Positions 15,181 to 23,251 of a stretch of DNA of 34,976 nt are shown in pieces (the first letter of the stretch is position 1; every line of letters begins with the position of its first letter). The DNA is from an uncultured Prevotellaceae bacterium (lineage in GTDB: Bacteria; Bacteroidota; Bacteroidia; Bacteroidales; Bacteroidaceae), in contig CADADN010000070.1 of NCBI GenBank assembly GCA_902786665.1, forward strand, positions 1-34,976, in the 5' to 3' direction. The position numbers and the translations under genes were made by a program. The notes beneath the pieces are model-generated. The model was not told the DNA's origin and searched no databases. It saw nothing but the letters and a program-made list of their open reading frames with translations.

Positions 15181-15879
15181 ATGGCAAAAGACGCTCCATA
15201 TTCTATAGAATCCCTTGCCTCCCGGGAAATACACAATGCCACGCAGTTGGCTGAACTGGTGGAGAAGGTGGGCTTTCTGCCGTTGCTTTACAGCGGCATA
15301 CCTGGTTTCTCGGCAGAGGAGGCGGTGGCCTCCGACTGCCGTTATGTGGCCCTTCCCGATGGTGGGTGGGACTGGCCTTTGTGGAAATGGAAAGGGCCGG
15401 TGGTCACCGATGGTGGTTGCGTCTATGGCAAGTTTTTCGACAAGCACGCCGGCTTCGTCAGCAAGGCGTGGTGGCCCGATTTTTGCAACTACCGCCGTCA
15501 CAAGCATCCCGCCCCGGAGGAGAGTTCCGTGGAGGAGGCCATCCTCTTCACCTTGCAGGAGCATGGCAGTTTGATAACGAGGGAATTGCGTGCGGCATGC
15601 GGCTTCACGGGACCTAAGATGCGCAGTCGTTTCGATGCCTACATCACCCGCCTGCAAATGGCTTGTCGCATCGTCACCGAGGATTTCGTCTATCCACGTG
15701 ACAGGCACAATCGAGAATATGGTTGGGGGTGGTCCTTGCTCACCACGCCGGAACAGCTTTACGGGCGTGACGCCTGCCGCTGCGACCGCACGCCAGAGGA
15801 ATCCTACCAACTGCTGATGGCACATTTCAAGCGGTTGCTCCCCCACGTGGAGGAGCAGCGCTTGAAAAAGCTGATATAG
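15181..15879 (+). CDS. AlkZ-related winged-helix protein
   Basis: This is a 232-residue cytoplasmic protein resembling the AlkZ-related family, distant relatives of DNA glycosylases of the YcaQ/AlkZ group. Features supporting this are LAELVEKVGFLPLLYSGIPG near the start, the core GCVYGKFFDKHAGFVSKAWW (about 75-95), and a winged-helix segment AILFTLQEHGSLITRELR (about 120-140). I start at the ATG at 15181. A TTG 18 bp earlier would overlap the esterase stop codon and adds nothing conserved. It is the third gene of the rhaM operon, 14 bp after the esterase. Its presence there is not explained by sugar use. DNA-repair activity is not shown by the sequence. Confidence 0.7.
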   Translation: MAKDAPYSIESLASREIHNATQLAELVEKVGFLPLLYSGIPGFSAEEAVASDCRYVALPDGGWDWPLWKWKGPVVTDGGCVYGKFFDKHAGFVSKAWWPDFCNYRRHKHPAPEESSVEEAILFTLQEHGSLITRELRAACGFTGPKMRSRFDAYITRLQMACRIVTEDFVYPRDRHNREYGWGWSLLTTPEQLYGRDACRCDRTPEESYQLLMAHFKRLLPHVEEQRLKKLI

Positions 15880-15897
15880 CGGGTTTTTCCAGGGTGG

Positions 15898-16014
15898 CTA
15901 GGGCATCTAGTATTCCTAGAGGCTCTAGTCTTCCTAGAAACCCTAGTCTTCCTAGAACTTCCTAGAATTTCCTAGAATTTCCCAGAGCCTCCTAAAACCT
16001 CCTATCTCTCCTAT
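15898..16014 (+). repeat. 9/10-bp period array (CTAG motif) between convergent genes
   Basis: CTAG recurs at 15898, 15907, 15916, 15925, 15934, 15943 and 15952, all at exact 9-bp steps. Variants continue at 10-bp steps at 15962, 15972, 15982, 15992 and 16002, then one at 16011. The last unit supplies the upp stop codon (CTA at 16011-16013). The array fills nearly the whole junction between the AlkZ-related gene and upp. Confidence 0.8.
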
Positions 16015-16670
16015 ACCTTATCCCCGAAGCACAGGTCTCCGGCGTCGCCGAAGCCCGGGACGATGTATTTGTGCTCGTTCATGCCGGGGTCGATGGCGGC
16101 GCACCAGACGGTGGTTTTCTCATCGGGCATGGTGCGTCGGATGTGGTCGATGCCTTCCGGCGTGGCGATGACGCAGCATACGTGGATGCGCTTCGGTGTG
16201 CCTTTGGAGAGGAAGGCTTGGTAACCCAGTTCCATGCTCCCTCCTGTGGCGAGCATGGGGTCGGCGATGATGAGGTTCTTCTCGTCGATGCTCGGCGTGG
16301 CGAGGTATTCCACGTGTATGCCCACCTTGTGGTGTTCTTCATCCACATATTCGCGGTATGCGCTGACGAATGCGTTACCGGCGTGGTCGAAGATGTTGAG
16401 GAAGCCGGTGTGGAAGGGCAGTCCTGCACGGAAGATGGTGGCGAGCACGATTTTATCGGTGGGGACGTTCACCTTGGCGATGCCGAGTGGCGTGGCGATG
16501 TCACGAGTCTCGTAATTCAGGGTTTTCGAGATTTCGTAAGCCATCATCTCGCCAATGCGCATGATGTTGTTACGGAAGAGCAGTCGGCTCTTCTGATAGT
16601 CTTTGTCGCGAATCTCAGCCATGTATTGGTTGATGATGCTGTTGTTGTCGCTTAGGTTGATGATTTCCAT
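16011..16670 (-). CDS. upp: Uracil phosphoribosyltransferase
   Basis: This is a 219-residue cytoplasmic salvage enzyme that makes UMP from uracil and PRPP. The PRPP-binding loop reads IIADPMLATGGSM (about 133-145). The C-terminal uracil-binding end YIVPGFGDAGDLCFGDK is the family signature. The N terminus is about ten residues longer than some homologs but starts naturally with MEIINLSDNN. It is a single gene, convergent with the AlkZ-related gene. Short-period CTAG-type arrays lie on both sides in mirror orientation, and the downstream one includes its stop codon. Confidence 0.96.
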   Translation of the reverse strand: MEIINLSDNNSIINQYMAEIRDKDYQKSRLLFRNNIMRIGEMMAYEISKTLNYETRDIATPLGIAKVNVPTDKIVLATIFRAGLPFHTGFLNIFDHAGNAFVSAYREYVDEEHHKVGIHVEYLATPSIDEKNLIIADPMLATGGSMELGYQAFLSKGTPKRIHVCCVIATPEGIDHIRRTMPDEKTTVWCAAIDPGMNEHKYIVPGFGDAGDLCFGDKV

Positions 16671-16702
16671 ATTATTTGGTTTTTATAGTGGTGGCTTTTT
16701 TG

Positions 16703-16772
16703 TAGGAGGTTTTAGGAAGTTCTAGGAAGCTCTAGGAAGTTCTAGGAGGTAATAGGAAGTTTTAGGGGGTAG
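16703..16772 (-). repeat. 10-bp period array (TAGGAAGTTC motif)
   Basis: TAGG recurs at 16703, 16713, 16723, 16733, 16743, 16753 and 16763, all at exact 10-bp steps, then once more at 16770. On the minus strand it reads CTAGAACTTC, like the array at 15898-16014. It lies 28 bp past the stop codon of the acyltransferase gene and upstream of upp. Confidence 0.8.
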
Positions 16773-16799
16773 GGGCGAGGCTCCTGTTTCCTGGGCTTG

Positions 16800-17738
16800 C
16801 TATTCATCACCTTTGGGTATCACTTTACCGTTGACCACTTTGAAGCGGCGGTCGAACTCCTCGCGGGTGCGCTTCCATCGGTTGTGGGTCCAGAGATAGA
16901 AGCGTGGGTCGCGGCGGATGTTCTCCTCCAGCAGTTCGAAGAAGCGCCGGGTGATGGCATTTTCCTCCATTTCGTTGGGAGTACGGGTGATGAGTTTGAA
17001 GTCGGCGATGTAATACCCTCTTTTCGGCCGTTGCATGTCGACATAGAAGATGGCGTTGTTCATCTTCCGCATGAGTTTCTCGCCGTTGGTGAACACCGGC
17101 GTGTCGTGTCCGAGGAAGTCGAGCCAGAGGTGGATGTTGGTCCATTTGGGTGTTTGGTCGGAGAGGTAGCCGGTGAGCAGTTTCGTCCCCTCGCGACGGC
17201 AGTTGAGAAGATATCTTAGGATGTCTTTCTTGGGTACGCAGACGCCTCCGAAGTGTTGGCGCAGGTCGATGAAGAGTTGGTCGAAGATATCGCTGGACAG
17301 GGGGTGGTAGATGAAGGCTTCTATGGCATCGGGATGCCTTGGCCACCCTAATCTGAGTGTGGTGAGGTATTCCCAGTTGCCGTAGTGTCCCATCATGGCG
17401 GCACAGGTCTGTCCTTCGTCGAAGCATCGTTGTATGTCTTCCATTCCCCGAAGTTCGACATGTTTCAGCATCTCCTCCTTGGAGATGGAGAGGAGTTTGA
17501 GGGCTTCAAGGAAATAGTCGCATAGAAAGTGGTAGAACCCTCTTTCGATGCTTTTCAACTCCTTCTTGTCCTTTTCCGGGAAGCAGGTTTCGAGATGATG
17601 CCTCACCAGTCGCTTGCGGTAGCCTGCCACGTGGTAGATTAGGAAGTAGAGGCAGTCGGAGATGACGTAGAGCACCCGGAAAGGCAGCAGTGAAATGGGG
17701 TACAGCAGTGCGCGTGTGATTCTGTAGGCGATTTTCAT
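16800..17738 (-). CDS. Lysophospholipid / lipid A acyltransferase (LpxL-HtrB family)
   Basis: This is a 312-residue inner-membrane acyltransferase that adds an acyl chain to a lipid A precursor or related lipid. An N-terminal hydrophobic segment (about 8-40) anchors it. The catalytic Hx4E motif reads HYGNWE (about 117-122). Later, KLLTGYLSDQTP and GEKLMRKMNNAIFY match the substrate-binding blocks of the family. Its start overlaps the stop codon of the MsbA-type exporter by 4 bp (ATGA), so the two are translationally coupled. This pairing suggests joint work in building and exporting lipid A. The acyl chain and position cannot be read from the sequence. Confidence 0.88.
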   Translation of the reverse strand: MKIAYRITRALLYPISLLPFRVLYVISDCLYFLIYHVAGYRKRLVRHHLETCFPEKDKKELKSIERGFYHFLCDYFLEALKLLSISKEEMLKHVELRGMEDIQRCFDEGQTCAAMMGHYGNWEYLTTLRLGWPRHPDAIEAFIYHPLSSDIFDQLFIDLRQHFGGVCVPKKDILRYLLNCRREGTKLLTGYLSDQTPKWTNIHLWLDFLGHDTPVFTNGEKLMRKMNNAIFYVDMQRPKRGYYIADFKLITRTPNEMEENAITRRFFELLEENIRRDPRFYLWTHNRWKRTREEFDRRFKVVNGKVIPKGDE

Positions 17739-19564
17739 GTGGCTTGCATGTCGTGAAGTTTCTTGTAATATCCGTCGGCGGCGAGCAGTTGGTCGTGGGT
17801 GCCTCTCTCTACGATGCGTCCTTCATGCAACACGCATATTTCGTCGGCGTTGCGGATGGTGGAGAGCCGGTGTGCGATGGCCACGGTGGTGCGTGTCTTC
17901 ATCAGTCGTTCGAGGGCGTCCTGCACCAGTCGCTCGCTTTCGGTGTCGAGCGCGGAGGTGGCTTCGTCGAGGATGAGGATGGGTGGGTTTTTCAGGATGG
18001 CTCGTGCAATGCTTACGCGTTGTCGTTGCCCGCCGGAGAGGCGTCCGCCGCGGTCGCCCACGGAGGTGTCGTAACCTTGTTCGGTGGCGACGATGAATTC
18101 GTGTGCGTTGGCGATGCGTGCCGCCTCCTCCACTTGCTCGCGGGTGGCGTTGGCCACTCCGAAGGCGATGTTGTTGAAGAAGGTGTCGTTGAAGAGGATG
18201 GACTCTTGGTTGACGTTGCCGATGAGTTGACGCAGGTCGTTCAGGACTAGGTCGCGCACGTCGATGCCGTCGATGAGCACTTGCCCTTCCTGCACGTCAT
18301 AGTAGCGAGGGATGAGGTCCACGAGTGTTGACTTTCCGCTTCCGCTCTGTCCCACGAAGGCCACGGTCTTCCCTTTTGGGATGGTGAGGCAGATGTCTTG
18401 CAGCACCCATTGCTGCCCGTATTTGAAGGAGACGTGCCGGAACTCTATCTCGTGCTTGAAGCCGTCGATGGGGGTGGGGTTTTCCTTCTCCTGTATGGCG
18501 ATTTCCGACATGAGTATCTTGTCCACGCGTTCCATGGAGGCGAGTCCCTTTGGGATGTTGTAGCCGGCTTTGGAGAAGTCTTTGAGGGGGTTGATGATGC
18601 TGTAGAGCATCACCATGTAGTAGATGAATAGCGGGCCCGAGAGGGTTTGGTTGTTGAGTACGAGTACGCCTCCGAACCAAAGTACGATGACAATCATCAC
18701 TGTGCCGAGAAACTCGCTCATGGGATGTGCCATCGACTGTCGGATGTTCACCTTCATGATGTCGTTGCGGTAGGCACTGTTGATGCGGTCGAAGCGTGCG
18801 TTCATCTTCTCTTCTGCGCAGAAGGCCTTGATGATGCGCAGGCCGCCGAGGGTTTCCTCCACCTGGCTCATCGTGTCGCTCCAGAGGGCTTGCGCCTTGA
18901 TGGACTTCCGCTTGAGTTTCCTTCCCACGAAACCCATGAACCAACCCATGATGGGTACGATGAGGAGGGTGAAGAGGGTGAGTTGCCAGGAGATGAGGAG
19001 GAGCACGATGAAGTAGCCGATGATGAGGATGGGGTTCTTGAAAATCATCTCCAATGACGACATGATGGAGTTCTCAACCTCCTGCACGTCGCCGCTCATG
19101 CGTGCGATGATGTCTCCCTTGCGCTCCTCGGTGAAGAATCCCAGCGATTGCGACGTGATTTTCTGATAGAGTTGGTTGCGGATGTCGCGCACCACGCCAG
19201 TGCGTATGGGGATGATGGTGGCCGAGGAGAGGAAGTAGGCTCCGGTCTTGAGCATGGTGGTGAAAGCGAGGAATAGTCCGATGAGGAGCAGCGTGGTGCT
19301 TGCACCCATCTCGCCAATCATCTGGTTGACATAGTAGTTCATGTTGTTGGTGAGCACCTCCTTGGCGTTCTCCCAGTCCCATGCCATGAGTGCGGTTGCC
19401 GTCTCGGTGTCCCCCGTCTTGAAGATGATTTGGAGGATGGGCACGAGGGCGGCGAAGGAGAAGATGTTGAGCACCACCGAGAGGATGTTGAACAGCACCG
19501 AGAGGGCGAGATATTTCTTGTAGGGCGGTATGAACCGCTTGAGCACTTGCAGGAATTCTTTCAT
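17735..19564 (-). CDS. msbA: ABC transporter, fused membrane and ATPase domains (MsbA type)
   Basis: This is a 609-residue half-transporter. Residues about 15-340 form a six-helix membrane domain. The nucleotide-binding domain follows, with Walker A GQSGSGKST (about 405-413), the signature LSGGQRQR (about 511), Walker B ILILDEATSALD (about 528-540) and the switch histidine in AIAHRLST (about 561). All key residues are intact. MsbA-type exporters flip lipid A and phospholipids across the inner membrane. The coupled acyltransferase gene supports that role, but peptide or drug export cannot be excluded from sequence alone. Between it and miaB, the upstream gene on the same strand, lies a 9-bp array. 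Confidence 0.85.
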   Translation of the reverse strand: MKEFLQVLKRFIPPYKKYLALSVLFNILSVVLNIFSFAALVPILQIIFKTGDTETATALMAWDWENAKEVLTNNMNYYVNQMIGEMGASTTLLLIGLFLAFTTMLKTGAYFLSSATIIPIRTGVVRDIRNQLYQKITSQSLGFFTEERKGDIIARMSGDVQEVENSIMSSLEMIFKNPILIIGYFIVLLLISWQLTLFTLLIVPIMGWFMGFVGRKLKRKSIKAQALWSDTMSQVEETLGGLRIIKAFCAEEKMNARFDRINSAYRNDIMKVNIRQSMAHPMSEFLGTVMIVIVLWFGGVLVLNNQTLSGPLFIYYMVMLYSIINPLKDFSKAGYNIPKGLASMERVDKILMSEIAIQEKENPTPIDGFKHEIEFRHVSFKYGQQWVLQDICLTIPKGKTVAFVGQSGSGKSTLVDLIPRYYDVQEGQVLIDGIDVRDLVLNDLRQLIGNVNQESILFNDTFFNNIAFGVANATREQVEEAARIANAHEFIVATEQGYDTSVGDRGGRLSGGQRQRVSIARAILKNPPILILDEATSALDTESERLVQDALERLMKTRTTVAIAHRLSTIRNADEICVLHEGRIVERGTHDQLLAADGYYKKLHDMQAT

Positions 19565-19581
19565 GGGCAGTGGCTTTTTTT

Positions 19582-19653
19582 TATAGTCTCTATAGTTTCT
19601 ATAGTCTCTATAGTCTCTATAGTTTCTATGGTCTCTATGGTCTTTATGGTTGA
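19582..19653 (-). repeat. 9-bp period array (TATAGTCTC motif) over the miaB stop codon
   Basis: Units start at 19582, 19591, 19600, 19609, 19618, 19627, 19636 and 19645, all at exact 9-bp steps, with TAT(A/G)GT(C/T)TC as the motif. The miaB stop codon (19644-19646) lies inside the array, so its last units also code for the end of MiaB. Confidence 0.85.
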
Positions 19654-20978
19654 TGGTCTTCGTCGACGGGAGTGCCCAGGAGGGTGGCGCTGGAGGAACT
19701 GGTGATGCGCACCTTCACCGTGTCGCCGATGTGGTGGTCTTGCTTGTCGAACACCACGGCCTTGTTTTGCTCGTTGCGCCCCATGAGTTGCTCGCGGGAA
19801 CGTTTGCTGTAGCCTTCCACAAGCACGTCGAAAGTCTTGCCCACGTCGCGGCGGTTGGCTTCGGCGGAGAGTTCCGTCTGCAGCTGGATGAGTTCGTTGA
19901 GCCGTTGTATCTTCTCTTCTTCCGGCACATTGTCGGGCAGGTGTTTCGAGGCGTAGGTGCCGGGGCGTTCGCTGTATTTGAACATGAAGGCGGAGTCGTA
20001 TCCCACCTCTCGCATGAGGGAGAGGGAGAGTTGGTGGTCTTCCTCCGTCTCGCTGTGATATCCCACGAAGATGTCGGTGGAGAGTCCGCAGTCGGGGATG
20101 ATGCGTCGTATGGCCTCCACGCGTCCGAGATACCACTCGCGGGTGTACTTGCGGTTCATCAGTTTCAGGATTCTGTCGCTTCCGCTCTGCACGGGGAGGT
20201 GGATGTGCCGGCACACGTTGGGCGTGTCGGCGATGACGCGGAGGGTCTCGTCGCTCATGTCCTTGGGGTGGGAGGTGGTGAACCGCACGCGCATGGAGGG
20301 GGCTGCTTCAGCCACCATGCGCAGCAAGGTGGGGAAGTCGATGTCGCTGCCCTCGCTGGCGAAGTGGTAGGAGTTGACGTTCTGTCCCAGGAGGGTCACC
20401 TCGTGGAAGCCGCGCTGCTGGAGGTCGCCCACCTCGCGGAGTATGCTCTCCACGTCGCGTGAGCGCTCGCGCCCCCTGGTGTATGGCACGATGCAGTAGT
20501 GGCAGAAGTTGTTGCAGCCGCGCATGATGCTGACGAATCCGCTGACGCGGTTGCCGGCGATGCGTTGCGGCACCACGTTGCGGTAGGTCTCCGTGGTGGA
20601 GAGTTCGATGTTGATGGCCTTCAGGCCCATTTCGGCCTGTGCCGTGAGGTCGGGGAGGTTGAGGTAGGCGTCGGGGCCTGCCACGAGGTCGGCGTGGTGG
20701 TGTTCGAGTAGCTCTTCTCGCACACGCTCGGCCATGCAGCCCAGCACGCCGAGGATGCGCTTGCGGCCGCGCTTGTTCTCGCCATGGAGCACCTCGAGGC
20801 GGCGGAAGATTTTGTTCTCGGCGTTCTCACGCACCGAACAGGTGTTGAGGAAGATGGCGTCGGCGTCATCGGCCTTGTCGGTGGTCTCGTAACCGGCCAT
20901 CTGCATCACGGAGGCCACCACCTCGCTGTCGGCGACGTTCATCTGGCAACCGTAGGTTTCTATGTATAGCTTTTTCAT
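19644..20978 (-). CDS. miaB: tRNA-2-methylthio-N6-dimethylallyladenosine synthase
   Basis: This is a 444-residue radical-SAM enzyme that adds a methylthio group to i6A37 in tRNA. The N-terminal UPF0004 domain has three cluster cysteines (YGCQMN, NTCSVRE, LGCMAER, about residues 10, 46 and 80). The radical-SAM motif CxxxCxxC is in GCNNFCHYCIVPYTRG (about 153-168). The C-terminal TRAM domain covers about 375-440. Motif order and length match MiaB rather than MtaB or RimO. The last residues and the stop codon fall within a 9-bp repeat array. The leader contains a UUCG hairpin and a short tandem repeat. Confidence 0.95.
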   Translation of the reverse strand: MKKLYIETYGCQMNVADSEVVASVMQMAGYETTDKADDADAIFLNTCSVRENAENKIFRRLEVLHGENKRGRKRILGVLGCMAERVREELLEHHHADLVAGPDAYLNLPDLTAQAEMGLKAINIELSTTETYRNVVPQRIAGNRVSGFVSIMRGCNNFCHYCIVPYTRGRERSRDVESILREVGDLQQRGFHEVTLLGQNVNSYHFASEGSDIDFPTLLRMVAEAAPSMRVRFTTSHPKDMSDETLRVIADTPNVCRHIHLPVQSGSDRILKLMNRKYTREWYLGRVEAIRRIIPDCGLSTDIFVGYHSETEEDHQLSLSLMREVGYDSAFMFKYSERPGTYASKHLPDNVPEEEKIQRLNELIQLQTELSAEANRRDVGKTFDVLVEGYSKRSREQLMGRNEQNKAVVFDKQDHHIGDTVKVRITSSSSATLLGTPVDEDHQP

Positions 20979-20993
20979 GTCTGTTGTTTTCTG

Positions 20994-21011
20994 TCACCCC
21001 TTCGGGGGTGA
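20994..21011 (-). promoter_or_regulatory. UUCG-type hairpin in the miaB leader
   Basis: TCACCCC and GGGGTGA enclose TTCG on the plus strand, giving a 7-bp stem. It lies 16 bp upstream of the miaB start codon. It may be a dispersed hairpin repeat; a regulatory role is not shown. Confidence 0.45.
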
Positions 21012-21030
21012 TGATATGATGGTTTCATTT

Positions 21031-21058
21031 TACAGGGGTTTCGCTACAGGGGTTTCGC
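21031..21058. repeat. Perfect tandem duplication of a 14-bp unit
   Basis: TACAGGGGTTTCGC occurs twice in direct contact. A further CCCCTTCGGGG hairpin lies at 21089-21099. All are in the 133-bp gap between the PAP2 gene and miaB. Confidence 0.6.
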
Positions 21059-21111
21059 TTCGCTCCACCGCCTGCCTGTGGTCTGCCACCCCTTCGGGGT
21101 TCGCATTCCTT

Positions 21112-22146
21112 TCAGGAGCGTTTTTTCATTGCTTTCGCCTTCTTGTCTTTTCCTTTCTTGCCTTTGCCCTGGTAGGCATTTCCCGCCTCCATGCCTTTCG
21201 ACATCGCCATGAAAGCCGCGTAGCAGAGTGTGCCGCTGGCGAGGCCTGCGAGTGCGTCGATGGCGTAATGGGCCCGGATGTATACGGTGGAGAGGAAGAG
21301 TAGGATGGCGAAGGGCAGCAGGCACCAGAAGAGTCGCCTCAACCTGTAGTGGAAGGTGATGAGCATGAGCATGATGCACACTGCGACATGGCTGCTTGGG
21401 AATGCTGCCACAGGTCGCTCTCCGGCTTCGTGGGCTGAGTCCACCATTTCGTGGAACACGCCGTCGGCATATCCCGGACACGCCATCCGTTCCTGGTGGT
21501 GGTTGAAATAGTCGTGCAGGTTGGGGAACATACCCTTGGCAATCTCATCGACGCCCACCGCTTCGTAGTAGTATTGCGGTCCTGTGACAGGAAGGGCGAT
21601 GAAGACGACGTAGTGGATGAAGAAGGTGGCCAGGATGACGAATACTGCGCGCTCGAAAGCCTCGTTGCGGCACAGTATGAAGGCTATGGCCACCACCACC
21701 AGCATGGGATAGTAGCAGGCGTAGCCCAGACACATCAGTTCGCTTGTCACAGCATTGCTCATCACTTGCGAGAAGAGCAGTGCGGGTTGGCACCCGAAGA
21801 GCGACTGCTCCCATGAAGCGAAGAGATGGTCGAGGTTGGGGAAGATGCGGTTGAGTTCGTAGATGTCGGGATACCACCAACTGAGGAGCACCAGTTGCAC
21901 GGTGGCGCGCAAGACACGGGTCAGTCCACAGGGCAGCATCCTGTAGACGCCCCACATCGCGATGGAGACGGCTGCCACGTGGGCTCGTCCCACCAGCATC
22001 CCGTGCGCGTTGGGCAGGCGTGACTGGCACAGGAACGTCAAGGCAGTGGTGGCAAGGAGGTAGGCCAGCACCACCCATTCGTAGGCCATCAGGCCCTTGT
22101 GCGGGTTTTTCTCGATGGTGAAGAGGTATTTGAGCAACTTTCTCAT
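21112..22146 (-). CDS. PAP2-family membrane phosphatase
   Basis: This is a 344-residue integral membrane protein with several hydrophobic helices and the phosphatase motifs PSSH (about 250, in AAFPSSHVAV) and the later SxxxxxxHYxxD (about 286-297, in STVYIRAHYAID). These fit acid phosphatase or phosphotransferase activity on a lipid phosphate at the membrane. The early segment GPQYYYEAVG recalls AUR1-like relatives that handle inositol or sphingolipid head groups, but this is weak. I start at 22146 (MRKLLKYLF), 1 bp after the epimerase stop codon; the frame extends upstream to 22194 inside the epimerase gene. It ends with a very Lys-rich tail. It is probably co-transcribed with the epimerase. 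Confidence 0.8.
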   Translation of the reverse strand: MRKLLKYLFTIEKNPHKGLMAYEWVVLAYLLATTALTFLCQSRLPNAHGMLVGRAHVAAVSIAMWGVYRMLPCGLTRVLRATVQLVLLSWWYPDIYELNRIFPNLDHLFASWEQSLFGCQPALLFSQVMSNAVTSELMCLGYACYYPMLVVVAIAFILCRNEAFERAVFVILATFFIHYVVFIALPVTGPQYYYEAVGVDEIAKGMFPNLHDYFNHHQERMACPGYADGVFHEMVDSAHEAGERPVAAFPSSHVAVCIMLMLITFHYRLRRLFWCLLPFAILLFLSTVYIRAHYAIDALAGLASGTLCYAAFMAMSKGMEAGNAYQGKGKKGKDKKAKAMKKRS

Positions 22147-22147
22147 C

Positions 22148-23155
22148 TTACAACCATTTGTTTTCCTTGTACCATGCCACGGAGCGTCGGGCACCCTCCT
22201 CCAGGTTCACTTGGGGGACGTAGCCCAGTTCGTCGCGGGCGGGCTGTATGTCGCAGCGCCAATTGCGCTGGCGCATGATGTGGTATTTGTCATTGTTCAG
22301 TGCTGTCACCTTTCCCGTCAGCCTGCCCCAGTAATCGCCGAAGAAGGTCACAATGCGCAACAGCCAGATGGGGGCTTTCACTCGCAGCAGCCAGGGGTTG
22401 CCCAACTCCTTCTGAAGCAGGTCGCTGAAGGTGCGCGACTGGTACACCTCGCCGTCGGTGAGGAAGTACTTTCCGCCGATGCGTCCTTTCTCCAATGCAA
22501 GGAAGACCGCCTGCACCACGTCGGTGACATAGACGAAGGTGATGTCCTGCTGGCGGTATCCGGCAGCGAAGTCGACATGCTGGCTGATGCTCTTGGCCAT
22601 CATGAAGTAGTCGTGTTCCCTTGGCCCGTAGACACCTGTGGGCCGCAGCACCACGTAAGGGAAGGCTTTTCCGTTGGCGGCAAGGCTGTCGAGGAATTGC
22701 TCTGCGGCTAGTTTGCTGCGCCCGTATTGCGTGTTGGGTTTCGGCGTGTCGGTGTCCTTGATGTCGGTGTAGGGTTGTTGCTCCCTGATGGGACCGAAGA
22801 TGCTGAGCGAACTGAGATAGACGAAACGCTTGAGCTCCGGACAGGTGTCCAAGAGGGCTTCCACGAGGTGCATGGTGCCGAGGGTGTTGGTGCGATGGAA
22901 TTCTTCCTTATCCTTGCATTTTGTCACGCCGGCGGCATGCACCACGTATTCGAAGCGCTTGCCATCCAACTCCTTGCGTAGCGCATCGGGGTCGGAAAGG
23001 GTGAGTTCTATGAAATGTATCCTGCTGTCGGTGAGGAAGGCGCGCGAACTGCTCTTCCTCACGGCGGCCCACACCTCCATGCCTCTTGCAAGTGCCTCCT
23101 CGACAATGAAACTGCCAATGAAACCACTGGCGCCAGTGACCAATACGCTCTCCAT
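22148..23155 (-). CDS. NAD-dependent epimerase/dehydratase
   Basis: This is a 335-residue extended short-chain dehydrogenase. The Rossmann glycine motif GASGFIG (8-14) opens the protein, and the catalytic YxxxK reads YGRSK (about 144-148). PTGVYGPRE is the usual mid-domain motif. Substrates in this superfamily are mostly nucleotide sugars, and the exact one is not predictable here. I start at 23155 (MESVLVTGASG) because the Rossmann strand begins there; the frame runs on to 23239 without conserved content. The next gene, PAP2, begins 1 bp after its stop codon. It is divergent from rnr. Confidence 0.85.
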   Translation of the reverse strand: MESVLVTGASGFIGSFIVEEALARGMEVWAAVRKSSSRAFLTDSRIHFIELTLSDPDALRKELDGKRFEYVVHAAGVTKCKDKEEFHRTNTLGTMHLVEALLDTCPELKRFVYLSSLSIFGPIREQQPYTDIKDTDTPKPNTQYGRSKLAAEQFLDSLAANGKAFPYVVLRPTGVYGPREHDYFMMAKSISQHVDFAAGYRQQDITFVYVTDVVQAVFLALEKGRIGGKYFLTDGEVYQSRTFSDLLQKELGNPWLLRVKAPIWLLRIVTFFGDYWGRLTGKVTALNNDKYHIMRQRNWRCDIQPARDELGYVPQVNLEEGARRSVAWYKENKWL

Positions 23156-23202
23156 AAATGACTTTAAAGTGGATTTACACAACTTTTCACGCGAATTGCT
23201 TG

Positions 23203-23210
23203 CAAAGTTA
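23203..23210 (-). promoter_or_regulatory. -7 box for the epimerase-PAP2 operon
   Basis: The minus strand reads TAACTTTG, a full TAnnTTTG match, 48 bp upstream of the start codon at 23155. The partner box is not clear. The rnr promoter must lie in the same 96-bp divergent gap, but I see no exact box for it. Confidence 0.5.
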
Positions 23211-23251
23211 GCAATTATTTTGTTAATTTGCAGAAACAAAACGCAAATACT

